From CAVQXR01 sp963717955 (GTDB lineage Bacteria; Actinomycetota; Thermoleophilia; Gaiellales; Gaiellaceae), in NCBI GenBank assembly GCA_963717955.1, contig CAVQXR010000001.1:434001-498000 (forward strand): DNA of 64,000 nucleotides, written 5' to 3'. A program made the position numbers and the translations under genes. How positions within the stretch are numbered: the stretch's first letter is position 1; the number at the start of each line of letters is the position of its first letter. Positions 26,535 to 34,959 of this stretch are shown here, piece by piece. Under the pieces are notes generated by a model. The model did not search any database, had not been told where the DNA came from, and was given only the letters and a program-made list of their open reading frames with translations.

Positions 26535-26551
26535 GCGGCCCGCAGGGCCGC
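26535..26551. terminator. Hairpin between convergent genes
   Basis: GCGGCCC-GCA-GGGCCGC, a perfect 7-bp stem with 3-nt loop, in the 144-bp gap between the amine oxidase and the convergent gene at 26629. No T-run follows; terminator role is inferred from position. The rest of the gap is GC-rich with a repeated GGCTCGGCCGG motif and shows no gene. Confidence 0.45.
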
Positions 26552-26628
26552 GGTCACAGATCCGCCCCCACGTACCGTGCGAAGCTCGTGCGGGCTCAGA
26601 GATTGGAGGGACCGGCTCGGCCGGGACG

Positions 26629-27855
26629 TCAGCCGCCGGCGTCGATCGCCTCGCGGATCCGGTCGAGGGCGCTGAGCGGCGCGAAGCCGTAGTGGTAGAG
26701 GTCGACCCGCTCGGCACCGCGCTCGCGTGCGATCCGCAGCTTCGCGGTGAGGTTGGCGGCGGAGTCGCAGTCTGGCGCCGTGGGCCGCATCGCGGCTGCG
26801 ATCCTGCCGGCCGCAGGCAGGCAGGCACGGTAGGCGTCGAGGTCGGCTGCGACCCGCTCGGGGCTCGCCGCGTAGGCGATCGCCTCGATCCCGTCGCAGG
26901 CACGGCCGACCGCGGGCAGGTCGACGCCGAGCCGCCAGGCGATCTCCGGGGCGGGCGCGCCGGTCGGCAATCCGTCGGCGTAGCCCTTGATCGCCCCCGA
27001 CGCGTCCATGAACGTGAACGCTGTGTCCTCGGCGCCCGCAGCATCCGTCGTTTCCGCCGCGAGGCTCGCGACCTGCTCGGCTCGCGCGTCGAGGTACGCG
27101 GCCATCTCGCCGCCGGCCAGGGCGCGCGCCTCGGCCTCCTCGAGCGCCTCGGCGTCGTCGGCTCCGCCGTCGAACACCCGCTGGATCTCGTCCCTCGCGA
27201 ACCGCTGCACGCCGGCGGCGTCGCAGCCACGCAGCCTTGCCGCTGCGAGGCAGTGCTCGCAGAAGCACAGGCCGAGCAGGAAGCGCGTGACCGCCCCGAG
27301 CGCCACGAAATACCGCTCGTGGTGGTAGCCGTGCTCGAGCGGGTGGTAGTGGAGCGATTCGGCGACGATCGTCTGCACGCCCTGCCGTGCGATGTCGGTC
27401 GTCAGCGCCCGCGCGTACTGCCTCACATGAGGGTTGGCCGGGCACAGCTCGGTGAGCTTCGGGTCGCCGAAGGCGTTCGACTCCGCGTGCTCGGGGCTCC
27501 CGTCCCGCACCCAGTCGGTGTGCAGGTAGACCGTCCATGCGTGGACGGCCATCCCGCGTTCCCTCGCCGCCGGGATCACGTCGGCGAACACGTCGGTCTC
27601 CTCGATGAGCCGGCTCACGCGCGGCTGGATCGCCAGGTCGCCGTACAGCGCCGGGTCGGGCCGGAAGTACGCGGCACCGGCCTCCATGAACCGCACGCGG
27701 CGCAGCGGGTTGTGCGGGAAGACGTCTCGCGCCTCGTGGTAGACCGCTGCGAGCGTGATCGCCCCGACGCCGGCACGGTGCTGGAGGTTGTCGAGGACGG
27801 CGTCGGGGCCCTCGCCGTGGATGTCGGTCGCGAAGGCGAACATCGACGTTTCCAC
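26629..27855 (-). CDS. Uncharacterised protein, possible TIM-barrel hydrolase
   Basis: About 408 aa, soluble, no signal peptide. I do not recognise a named family. The fold pattern (alternating strands such as GMAVHAWTVYLH, GVQTIVAESLHYH, and RVDLYHYGF near the end) and many His/Glu residues (HYHPLEHGYHHERYF, residues about 180-194) suggest a TIM barrel like uncharacterised glycoside-hydrolase-like proteins. A Cys cluster CFCEHC near residue 205 could bind metal. Three starts are possible (GTG 27861, GTG 27855, ATG 27843); GTG 27855 is chosen because TACTGT lies 8 nt upstream. Its promoter interlocks with that of the divergent MlrC remnant. Confidence 0.6.
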   Translation of the reverse strand: METSMFAFATDIHGEGPDAVLDNLQHRAGVGAITLAAVYHEARDVFPHNPLRRVRFMEAGAAYFRPDPALYGDLAIQPRVSRLIEETDVFADVIPAARERGMAVHAWTVYLHTDWVRDGSPEHAESNAFGDPKLTELCPANPHVRQYARALTTDIARQGVQTIVAESLHYHPLEHGYHHERYFVALGAVTRFLLGLCFCEHCLAAARLRGCDAAGVQRFARDEIQRVFDGGADDAEALEEAEARALAGGEMAAYLDARAEQVASLAAETTDAAGAEDTAFTFMDASGAIKGYADGLPTGAPAPEIAWRLGVDLPAVGRACDGIEAIAYAASPERVAADLDAYRACLPAAGRIAAAMRPTAPDCDSAANLTAKLRIARERGAERVDLYHYGFAPLSALDRIREAIDAGG

Positions 27856-27862
27856 GGGCACG

Positions 27863-27869
27863 TACAGTA
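27863..27869. promoter_or_regulatory. Overlapping divergent -10 boxes
   Basis: The heptamer TACAGTA serves both strands: plus TACAGT (27863-27868) is 6 nt before the GTG at 27875, and minus TACTGT (27869-27864) is 8 nt before the GTG at 27855. The boxes share five base pairs, so the two genes cannot be initiated at once. Confidence 0.6.
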
Positions 27870-27874
27870 GCCGA

Positions 27875-28300
27875 GTGTCGCTCCGGATCGGGATCGGCGG
27901 CCTGTGGCACGAGACGAACACGTTCGTGCCCGGCGCGACGACGCTCGACGACTTCCATGCGTACGTCCTGGCCGGGGACGCAGCGGACGTAGGTAAGACG
28001 TTCGCGGGCACCGCGACCGAGATCGGCGACGCGCTCGCTGCCTGCGAGGGGGTCGGCGCCGACCCCGTGCCGCTCGCGTACGCCGGCGCCGTCACCGACC
28101 ATCTGCGCCGGGTCGGCATCGAGCCGTCGTCGCGTCGCGTCCTGCTCGTGAAGTCCGCGGTCGCCTGGCGAGCGGCGTTCGCCGAGGTCGCGCCCGCCGC
28201 GCTCGCCGTCGACGCGGGCGGGCCCACGACGTGCCGGCTCGCAACGCTCCCGTACCGGTCGGTGCGACGTCCGATCGTTCCGCTCGACGCCCTCGGCTGA
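27875..28300 (+). pseudogene. MlrC (M81) family protein remnant, middle missing
   Basis: Reads as 141 aa whereas MlrC-type metallopeptidases are about 490 aa. Residues 1-70 match the N-terminus (RIGIGGLWHETNTFVPG, LDDFHAY, GTATEIGDAL) and residues ~78-141 match the extreme C-terminus (RVLLVKSAVAWRAAF, then LPYRSVRRPIVPLD). About 350 residues including the main catalytic part are gone, with the join near 28085-28100 and reading frame kept. GTG start with TACAGT 6 nt upstream looks functional. Either a real in-frame deletion or an assembly collapse. Intact M81 genes often neighbour hydantoinase genes, like the next operon. Confidence 0.7.
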
Positions 28301-28339
28301 CGTTCCCGGGACCCGGGGGCCGCGCCCGACGGTGCCTCG

Positions 28340-28368
28340 TTGACGTGTCCGATCGTCGACAGTAACCT
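28340..28368 (+). promoter_or_regulatory. Sigma-70-type promoter for the hyuAB operon
   Basis: TTGACG (28340-28345), a 17-bp spacer, and TAACCT (28363-28368), 33 bp before the HyuA start. This is one of the clearest -35/-10 pairs in the window and, unlike the leaderless boxes, leaves room for a 5' leader with an AGCAGG-like ribosome binding site. Confidence 0.6.
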
Positions 28369-28401
28369 CGCACGACCCGTTCCCGAGCAAGGCAGGTGGC
28401 G

Positions 28402-30444
28402 ATGAGCGTCAGGGCAGGGGTCGACACGGGAGGCACGTTCACCGACCTCGTCGTCCTCGACGAGGAGACCGGCGAGCTCCGCATGTCGAAGGTGCTGTCC
28501 ACCCCGGATCATCCGTCGCGGGCGGTGTTCGGCTCCTTCGCCAAGGCGGGGATCGCCACGAACGACGTCTCGTCCTTCGTGCACGGGACGACGGTCGCGA
28601 CGAACGCGCTGATCGAGCGCCGGGGTGCCCGCGTCGCGCTGCTCACGACCGACGGCTTCCGCGACATCCTCCGGATCCAGCGTGTGACGCGGCCGAATCA
28701 CTTCGACCTCCACTGGGTGAAGCCCAAACACGTCGTCCCGCGTTCACGATGCTTCGGGATCCCCGAGCGGGTGCTGCGGGACGGCACCGTGCTGATCCCG
28801 CTCGACGAGGATCGGCTGGGCGCCGAGATCGAACGGCTGCGCGAATCGGGCGAGGTGGACGCGATCGCAGTCTCGTACCTGTTCTCGTTCGTCAACCCGT
28901 CGCACGAGCTGCGGACACGGGAGCTCGTCCATGAGCTGTGGCCCGAAGCGCTCGTCTCGCTCTCGCACGAGGTGCTGCCGCGCTGGCGGGAGTACGAGCG
29001 AACCTCCACGACCGTCATCGACGCCTACCTCAAGCCGCTCATGCACGACTACCTGCAGCAGCTCGAGGAGGAGTGCGACCGGGGCGGCATCGACCAGCTC
29101 TTCATCCTGCGCTCGAACGGCGGCGTGATGACCTCCGAGCGGGCGCGGGAGCAGCCGGTCGCGCTCGTGCGCTCGGGACCCTCCGGCGGGATCATGGCCT
29201 CCGCTGCCGTCGGCCGGAAGCTCGGCCTCGGCGACCTGATCGCCTGCGACATGGGCGGGACGAGCTTCGAGGCCTGCCTGCTCCCCGGCTCGGAGCCCGC
29301 CTTCACGAACTCGGAGGAGCTCGAGTACGGCGTCCCGATCGCCCTCACGATGGTCGACGCGCGCGCGATCGGCGCGGGAGGCGGAAGCCTCGCGTGGCTC
29401 GACCCGGCGGCGATCCTGAAGGTCGGCCCGCGTAGCGCCGGGGCCGATCCCGGCCCGGCCTGCTACGCGCGGGGCGGGACGCAGGCGACCGTGACGGACG
29501 CGAACGCGGTGCTCGGCCGCCTCGCGCCCGAGTTCGCGCTCGCCGGCGACCTCGAGCTCGACTTCGAGGCGGCGGGCAGGGCTCTCGATCCGCTCGCCGC
29601 GGCGCTCGGGCTCACCCGCGAGCGCGTCGCCCAGGGGATCGTCGACGTCGCGAACAACAACATGGCGCAGGCGCTGCGGCTCGTCTCGACCGACCGTGGC
29701 CACGACCCGCGCGGCTCGACACTCGTCGCCTACGGCGGCGCCGGGCCGCTCCATGCCTGCGAGCTCGCCCGCGAGCTGCAGATCGGGCAGGTGCTCGTGC
29801 CGCAGTACCCTGGCGCGTTCTCGGCCTTCGGGGCGTTGCTCGCCGACACCCGCTTCGACTACACGCGCACGAGCTGGATGCGGATGCGATTCCTCGACCT
29901 CGAACGGGCCAACGATCTCTTCGCCGGGCTCGAGCGGCGGGCCGCCGAGGACTTCCGCCGGGAGGGCTTCGACGAGGCACCGCGGCTGCTCCGCTCGATC
30001 GACATGCGCTACGTCGGACAGAACTGGGAGCTGACCGTCTCGATGCCCGGCGGCACCCTCACCGCCGAGGACTTCCAGCGCGCCGCGACGTTGTTCGAGG
30101 GGGAGCACGAGCGCTTCTACGGCTACTCGATCCCCGGCGAGGAGCTCGAGATGCTCACGTTCAACGTCGCCGCCGTCGGAACGCGCCGCGCGGTGGAGCT
30201 GCCGCGGATCGCGGCCGGCCCCCGCCCCGACCCGATCGACCGCCGCGGCGTCGTCTTCCGCGCCGAGGACGGACCGGTCGAGACGGCGGTCTACCGGCGG
30301 GAGTCCTTTCCGGCCGGGACCGAGATCGAGGGGCCGGCGATCGTCGGCCAGGTCGACGCGACGACGCTCGTGCCCAGGGGCGCGACCGCGCGGGTCGACG
30401 AGTACGCGAACCTGCTGATAACGGTGGGAGAGGGGGAGGGATGA
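28402..30444 (+). CDS. Hydantoinase/oxoprolinase family protein, subunit A
   Basis: A 680-aa ATP-binding subunit of the HyuA/oxoprolinase/acetone-carboxylase family. N-terminal ASKHA-type nucleotide motif GVDTGGTFTDLVV (residues 5-17), VHGTTVATNALIERRGA near 65, the domain-2 signature ACDMGGTSFEACL near 285, and GAGGGSLAWLD. Such enzymes use ATP to open hydantoins or 5-oxoproline, or to carboxylate ketones. ATG at 28402 is preferred over GTG at 28396 because it fits the spacing from the upstream AGG. The stop overlaps hyuB by 4 bp. Confidence 0.88.
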   Translation: MSVRAGVDTGGTFTDLVVLDEETGELRMSKVLSTPDHPSRAVFGSFAKAGIATNDVSSFVHGTTVATNALIERRGARVALLTTDGFRDILRIQRVTRPNHFDLHWVKPKHVVPRSRCFGIPERVLRDGTVLIPLDEDRLGAEIERLRESGEVDAIAVSYLFSFVNPSHELRTRELVHELWPEALVSLSHEVLPRWREYERTSTTVIDAYLKPLMHDYLQQLEEECDRGGIDQLFILRSNGGVMTSERAREQPVALVRSGPSGGIMASAAVGRKLGLGDLIACDMGGTSFEACLLPGSEPAFTNSEELEYGVPIALTMVDARAIGAGGGSLAWLDPAAILKVGPRSAGADPGPACYARGGTQATVTDANAVLGRLAPEFALAGDLELDFEAAGRALDPLAAALGLTRERVAQGIVDVANNNMAQALRLVSTDRGHDPRGSTLVAYGGAGPLHACELARELQIGQVLVPQYPGAFSAFGALLADTRFDYTRTSWMRMRFLDLERANDLFAGLERRAAEDFRREGFDEAPRLLRSIDMRYVGQNWELTVSMPGGTLTAEDFQRAATLFEGEHERFYGYSIPGEELEMLTFNVAAVGTRRAVELPRIAAGPRPDPIDRRGVVFRAEDGPVETAVYRRESFPAGTEIEGPAIVGQVDATTLVPRGATARVDEYANLLITVGEGEG

Positions 30445-32231
30445 CTACGACGACGAGCGCCACCGCCGGGATCCGGACGGATCCCTTCCTGCTCGAGATC
30501 GTCCGCAACTTCCTGATCACCACCTGCAAGGAGATGGGGATCGCGATGATGCGGACGAGCTACTCGCCGATGTTCAACGAGGCGCTCGACTTCTCGTGCG
30601 TCGTGTTCGACGGCAAGGCCGAGATGATCGCCCAGGCACCGTTCGTGCCGGCGCAGATCGGCTCGACCGTCCACGTCGTGCCGACCGCGATCGCCGAGAT
30701 CGGCGAGGAGAACCTTCGTCCCGGCGACGTCGTCTTCACGAACGACCCGTACCGGTCGAACTGCCATCTGCCGGAGTTCGTCGTCGTCAAGCCGTACTTC
30801 CACGACGGGAAGATCCTGGCCTACACGGCGAACATCGCGCACATGACCGACGTCGGCGGCATGGTGCCGGCGGCGTTCGGCGACCACCAGAACTGCTTCC
30901 AGGAGGGGATCCGCTTCCCGCCGGTGAAGATCTACGAGGGAGACCGTGAGGTCGAGTCGATCTTCAGGATCCTGATCTCGAACGTTCGCACGCCGAAGCA
31001 CTCCTACGGCGACATGAAGGCGATGATCGGCTCGCTCTATCTGGCCGAACGACGGCTCGCGGAGCTCGTGGATCGCTACGGGTCGGAGACCTACCTCCAG
31101 TGCTGCGAGGACATCAAGGACGTCTCCGAGCGTCTCATGCGCGCCGAGATCGCCTCGTGGCCGGACGGCGAGTACACCGCCGACGGGCTGCTCGAGGACG
31201 ACGGGGTCGTGCCCGACCGACCGTGGAAGATCAACGGGACGCTCGTGATCCGCGGCGACGAGCTGATCGTCGACTTCACTGGCACGGATCCCCAGTGCTT
31301 CGGGCCGGCCAATCAGACGTTCGGGACGACCGCGTCGTCGGCGTACAACGCCGTCTTCCACATGGTGCGCTCGGACATCCCCTACAACCACGGCTGCTAC
31401 CGCCCGATCTCGGTCGTCGCGCCGCCGGGCTCGTTCGTGAACGTGAGCTACCCCGCCGCGAGCACCGGTGGCAACTCCGACACGCATCCGACCACCGTCG
31501 ACGTGCTGCTGAAGGCGTTCTCGCAGTTCTCCGACGCCTCCTCGGCGGCCGACGGCGGGACGTGCGGGTGCATCGGCTTCGGCGGCGAGGATCCGGATAC
31601 CCGCGAGCCGTATGCCCACCTCCACCTCGAGGGCGTCGGCTGGGGCGCACGCTCGGACGCGGACGGCAACGACGCGCAGTTCGTCAAGAACGGCAACTGC
31701 GCGAACACCCCCGTCGAGGTCGCGGAGACCCGCTACCCGTTCCTGAACATGGAGTACCAGCTCGAGCCCGGCGAGGTCGGGCACGGCCGGCACCGCGGCG
31801 GGTACGGCACGCGCCGGGTGTTCCGGTTCCTCGCCGACGGCGTGCACATCAGCTCGCACACGAACCGCCACCGCGTCAAGGCGTGGGGCCTCGAGGGCGG
31901 CGAGGACGGCACGAACACGATCATCGCGTTCCGTCGCGCCGGCGAGACCGAGTGGGTGCGCGCGCGCGAGGCGTTCGGCGCGGCGTCGTACGGCAAGTTC
32001 TCGAACATCGTCATGAACGCCGGGGACGAGATGCTCTTCGTGACGCCGTCCGGGGGCGGGTACGGCGAGCCGCTCGACCGCGATCCCGAGCTCGTGCTGC
32101 TCGACTGGGCCGACGAGCTCTTGTCCGCAGACGACGCAGGTGTTGTCTACGGCGTCGTGATCGACGAGTCGCGAGGCGTCGTGGATGCGCCGGCGACGGA
32201 GGCACGGCGGGCGCAGAGGACGGGCGCATGA
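30441..32231 (+). CDS. Hydantoinase/oxoprolinase family protein, subunit B
   Basis: A 596-aa HyuB-type subunit. Typical stretches: MIAQAPFVPAQIGS near residues 65-80, GDVVFTNDPYRSNCHLPEF near 100, NPP-like region replaced by SYPAASTGGNSDTHPTT near 335, and GGYGTRRVFRF near 455. With HyuA it forms an ATP-dependent amide- or ketone-processing complex in the cytoplasm. ATG overlaps the hyuA stop (ATGA), and its stop overlaps the following 65-aa gene, so all three are coupled. The substrate (hydantoin, oxoproline or a ketone) cannot be told from sequence. Confidence 0.88.
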   Translation: MTTTTSATAGIRTDPFLLEIVRNFLITTCKEMGIAMMRTSYSPMFNEALDFSCVVFDGKAEMIAQAPFVPAQIGSTVHVVPTAIAEIGEENLRPGDVVFTNDPYRSNCHLPEFVVVKPYFHDGKILAYTANIAHMTDVGGMVPAAFGDHQNCFQEGIRFPPVKIYEGDREVESIFRILISNVRTPKHSYGDMKAMIGSLYLAERRLAELVDRYGSETYLQCCEDIKDVSERLMRAEIASWPDGEYTADGLLEDDGVVPDRPWKINGTLVIRGDELIVDFTGTDPQCFGPANQTFGTTASSAYNAVFHMVRSDIPYNHGCYRPISVVAPPGSFVNVSYPAASTGGNSDTHPTTVDVLLKAFSQFSDASSAADGGTCGCIGFGGEDPDTREPYAHLHLEGVGWGARSDADGNDAQFVKNGNCANTPVEVAETRYPFLNMEYQLEPGEVGHGRHRGGYGTRRVFRFLADGVHISSHTNRHRVKAWGLEGGEDGTNTIIAFRRAGETEWVRAREAFGAASYGKFSNIVMNAGDEMLFVTPSGGGYGEPLDRDPELVLLDWADELLSADDAGVVYGVVIDESRGVVDAPATEARRAQRTGA

Positions 32232-32425
32232 CCGTGTATCGCGAGGTGAACGAACTGCCGCGGTGCGGCTCCTGCGGCAAGCTGCTGACGGTCGGCGGAC
32301 TCATCGAGGAGCGGCTCGGGCAGCGCGTCGTCTTCTGCTCGCCCCAGTGCGTGCGCGTCTTCGACACCTACAAGGTGCCGAAGTACGGTGCCGCCGCCGT
32401 GTGGCCGGAGTCGATCGTTCGGTGA
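32228..32425 (+). CDS. Small Cys4 putative zinc-binding protein coupled to HyuAB
   Basis: A 65-aa protein with two Cys pairs, C13-x2-C16 (RCGSCGKLL) and C37-x3-C41 (FCSPQCVRVF), resembling a YHS/MYM-type or zinc-ribbon knuckle. ATG at 32228 overlaps the hyuB stop and its own stop overlaps the SDR start, so it is firmly part of the operon. Acetone and acetophenone carboxylases, relatives of HyuAB, carry a small extra subunit that also binds zinc; this protein may play a similar role, which is inference. No family name is certain. Confidence 0.7.
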   Translation: MTVYREVNELPRCGSCGKLLTVGGLIEERLGQRVVFCSPQCVRVFDTYKVPKYGAAAVWPESIVR

Positions 32426-33183
32426 GCGGACGCCTAGCGGGCAAGGTCGCGATCGTCACGGGCGCGACGGAAGGGATCGGGGCGGCAATCGCCCGGCGGC
32501 TCGTCGGCGAGGGCGCGAGCGTCGTCGCCGTCGCCCGCCGCGCGGAGCCCGGGGCCGCGCTGGCGGCGGAGCTCGGCACCGCGTGCCGGTTCGTGCAGGG
32601 TGACGTCGTCGATCCTGCGACCGCCGATCGCGCGGTCGCCCAAGCGCTCGGCTCGTTCGGCAGCCTCGACGCCCTCGTCAACAACGCCGCACTCGACCTC
32701 TCCGGCGTCCCGTTGTTCGAGACGACCCGCGAGCAGGCGCGCGAGACCTTCGAGGTCAACGTGTTCGGCGCGTTCTGGATGCTGCTCGCCTGCGCGCGCG
32801 TGATGGCCGAACGGGGCGGCGGGACGATCGTCAACATCACGTCACGGCTGGGGCTCGTCGGCATGTCCGGGTCGGCCTGGTACGGGGCATCCAAGGGCGC
32901 GCTGCACGCGCTGACGCGCGGTGCCGCCGTCGAGTGGGCCCGCCTCGGCATCCGTGTCAACTCCGTCGCGCCCGGGCTCACGGACACTCCGATGATCGAC
33001 GTCTGGGTGGAAGCACAGCCCGACCCGGCGGCGTTCCGTCGCGAGCGCGAGGAGTCGATTCCCCAGGGCCGCTTCGCCGACCCGGAAGACGTGGCCTCGG
33101 CCGTCGTCTATCTCGTCTCGGACGAGGCGCGGTCGGTCACGGGGGCCTCGATCTCGGTCGACGGTGGGTACACGGCCGCATGA
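32422..33183 (+). CDS. SDR family oxidoreductase
   Basis: A 253-aa classical SDR: VTGATEGIGAAIARRL (about residues 11-26), VARR after strand 2 suggesting NADP, NNAALD, NITSRLG with the catalytic Ser, YGASKGAL as Tyr-x3-Lys, and the C-terminal VDGGYTA. GTG start overlaps the stop of the Cys4 protein. It may form or consume the carbonyl compound handled by the HyuAB complex. Confidence 0.88.
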   Translation: MSGRLAGKVAIVTGATEGIGAAIARRLVGEGASVVAVARRAEPGAALAAELGTACRFVQGDVVDPATADRAVAQALGSFGSLDALVNNAALDLSGVPLFETTREQARETFEVNVFGAFWMLLACARVMAERGGGTIVNITSRLGLVGMSGSAWYGASKGALHALTRGAAVEWARLGIRVNSVAPGLTDTPMIDVWVEAQPDPAAFRREREESIPQGRFADPEDVASAVVYLVSDEARSVTGASISVDGGYTAA

Positions 33184-33235
33184 GCCGGCTCCGGGTCGTC
33201 GCAGCGGCCCGGTCGTGCCGGCCGACGGATCCGCC

Positions 33236-33264
33236 TTGACCCGTGCCGGACGGTGGTGAAAGAT
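33236..33264 (+). promoter_or_regulatory. Probable sigma-70-type promoter before the isomerase operon
   Basis: TTGACC (33236-33241), a 17-bp spacer, and AAAGAT (33259-33264), 33 bp before the ATG at 33298. The -10 is weaker than consensus, but the -35 and spacing are good, and the gene has a matching leader with GGGAGGAC. Confidence 0.5.
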
Positions 33265-33297
33265 CGTGGTCTCGACCTGAACGGAACGGGAGGACAG

Positions 33298-34092
33298 ATG
33301 ACGCACCCGCTCGCAGGACACACGAACAGCTACCACTCGTACTCCTTCGATGAGGCCCTCGCCGGTATCGCCGACGCCGGCTACAAGGGCGTCGAGCTCT
33401 CGGCAGTCCCGGGCTGGACGGAGCACGTCGATGTCGACGGCTCGCCGGACGAGGTGCGAAGGCAGCTCGACGGCTACGGGCTCACGGCGGTCTCGCTTTC
33501 CGGCCATTCCGACCTGACGACGAAGGACGGCCTCGCGCACGGGATCAAGGCCGTCCGCTGGGCCGCGGCCTACGGGCTCCCGATCGTGAACACGGCGATC
33601 GGCGGCCACTGGTCGGAGGACGAGAACGAGGGCGCGTTCCTGGAGAACATCGGCGAGCTCGCCGGCGCGGCCGAGGCGGCCGGCGTCGTCGTCGCTCTCG
33701 AGATCCACGGCGACATCATGGCCTCGGGCGCGGTGACCCTCCCGCTCATGGAACGGATCGCGCGGGACGAGATCAGGGTCAACTACGACACCGCGAACTG
33801 CGAGTTCTACGGCGAGGTCGCGGCCGTCGACGACGTCGCGTCGATCGCGCCCTACCTCGCCCATTGCCACCTGAAGGACAAGGTCGGCGGGCCGCGCGTG
33901 TGGAACTTCCCGGCCCCGGGCGAGGGCCACGTCGACTTCGGCGCGGTCCTGCGGGCGCTCCAGAGCGCCGGGTTCGACGGCCCGTACTCGGTCGAGATCG
34001 AGTTCGAGGGCGAGCCGTGGCCGCCGCTTGCCGAGGTGAACCGCGCGATGGGAAGCGCGTACCGGCACCTGTCGGCCCTCGGGCTGCCCTAG
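33298..34092 (+). CDS. Sugar phosphate isomerase/epimerase (xylose isomerase-like TIM barrel)
   Basis: A 264-aa AP-endonuclease-2/IolE-like TIM barrel. Probable metal residues: E in ALEIHGD, D in VNYDTANC, H in CHLKDKVG and E in SVEIEFEGE. The ATG at 33298 is chosen because GGGAGGAC lies 3-10 nt upstream; a TTG/ATG farther upstream (33253) would add 15 unlikely residues. It starts a long plus-strand operon and has a frameshifted paralogue at 39525. Members isomerise ketoses or dehydrate inositol derivatives; the substrate is unknown. Confidence 0.85.
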   Translation: MTHPLAGHTNSYHSYSFDEALAGIADAGYKGVELSAVPGWTEHVDVDGSPDEVRRQLDGYGLTAVSLSGHSDLTTKDGLAHGIKAVRWAAAYGLPIVNTAIGGHWSEDENEGAFLENIGELAGAAEAAGVVVALEIHGDIMASGAVTLPLMERIARDEIRVNYDTANCEFYGEVAAVDDVASIAPYLAHCHLKDKVGGPRVWNFPAPGEGHVDFGAVLRALQSAGFDGPYSVEIEFEGEPWPPLAEVNRAMGSAYRHLSALGLP

Positions 34093-34119
34093 CCGGTCAC
34101 GCCCGGAAGGGAGGATCTG

Positions 34120-34959
34120 ATGCCACGCTCGCTGTCCATGCCCGAGATGACCAACCTCGAGGTGCGCGAGTACCTCGAGGGCGGCGGCCACACCGTGATC
34201 GTCCCCGTCGGCTCGACCGAGGACCACGGCGACCACGGGCCGCTGTGGACGGACGTGTACATCCCGACCGAGGTCGCGAAGCGGGCCGCCCCCGAGCTGG
34301 ACGCGCTCGTCGGGCCGCCGATCCCGTTCGGGATCGCCCACGACCACCGGGGGGCGGTCGGGGTCGTCCACGTCCGCCTCGACACGTTCATCGGCATCCT
34401 GCGCGACGTCTGCCGCTCGCTCGCCGACGCGGGGTTCCGCAGGATCGTCCTGCTCAACGGCCACTACTGCAACACGCACGCGATGGAGTTCGCCGTCAGC
34501 CAGTTCTTCGACGAGCTCCCGGACGGCGTCCGCGTCTATCCATTCCCCTACTGGGCGGGGCTGAAGCCCGACGAGGCCGAGCGGTACCTGTCCGGGTCGG
34601 TCGGGATCCACGCGAACGTCGGCGAGACGTCGATCGTCCTCGCCATCGACGAGAAGCTCTGTGACATGGATCGGGTCCGTGACTACACGCCGGGCCTGCC
34701 CGAGCTGCGCACGAGCCCCTTTGCACTGCTCGATCCTCTGTTTCTCGCGACGCCGGGGTCGTTCTGGTCGCTGCTCGAGGACGGCGGCGGCGTCTGGGGC
34801 GCGCCGAGTGAGTCGACCGCCGAGAAGGGTGAGGAGTTCCTCGGCTGGTGCACGGCCGCGGTCGTCAACCTCGTCCACGACCTGGAGGACGTCCACGACC
34901 AGCTCGAGCCGCGCTACCTGAGGACGAAGAAGAGGGCCGGACGGGATGCCGCTCGCTGA
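34120..34959 (+). CDS. Creatininase family amidohydrolase
   Basis: A 279-aa creatininase-fold metal amidohydrolase. Ligands: E34 and H36 (GSTEDHGDHG), D45 (LWTDVYI), H in LNGHYCN near residue 115 and E in ANVGETSIV near 169. Relatives hydrolyse creatinine, formamides of riboflavin synthesis, or cleave peptides in mycofactocin maturation; no mycofactocin genes are nearby, so a catabolic amide substrate is more likely. GGAAGGGAGG lies about 6 nt before the ATG. The hydrolase gene at 34946 begins inside its last codons. Confidence 0.86.
   Translation: MPRSLSMPEMTNLEVREYLEGGGHTVIVPVGSTEDHGDHGPLWTDVYIPTEVAKRAAPELDALVGPPIPFGIAHDHRGAVGVVHVRLDTFIGILRDVCRSLADAGFRRIVLLNGHYCNTHAMEFAVSQFFDELPDGVRVYPFPYWAGLKPDEAERYLSGSVGIHANVGETSIVLAIDEKLCDMDRVRDYTPGLPELRTSPFALLDPLFLATPGSFWSLLEDGGGVWGAPSESTAEKGEEFLGWCTAAVVNLVHDLEDVHDQLEPRYLRTKKRAGRDAAR

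Noticed and set aside
34120..34959. Mycofactocin system, because a creatininase-family protein (MftE type) is present
   Set aside because: No mftA, mftB, mftC radical SAM, mftD or mftF gene is in the neighbourhood; the context is catabolic.
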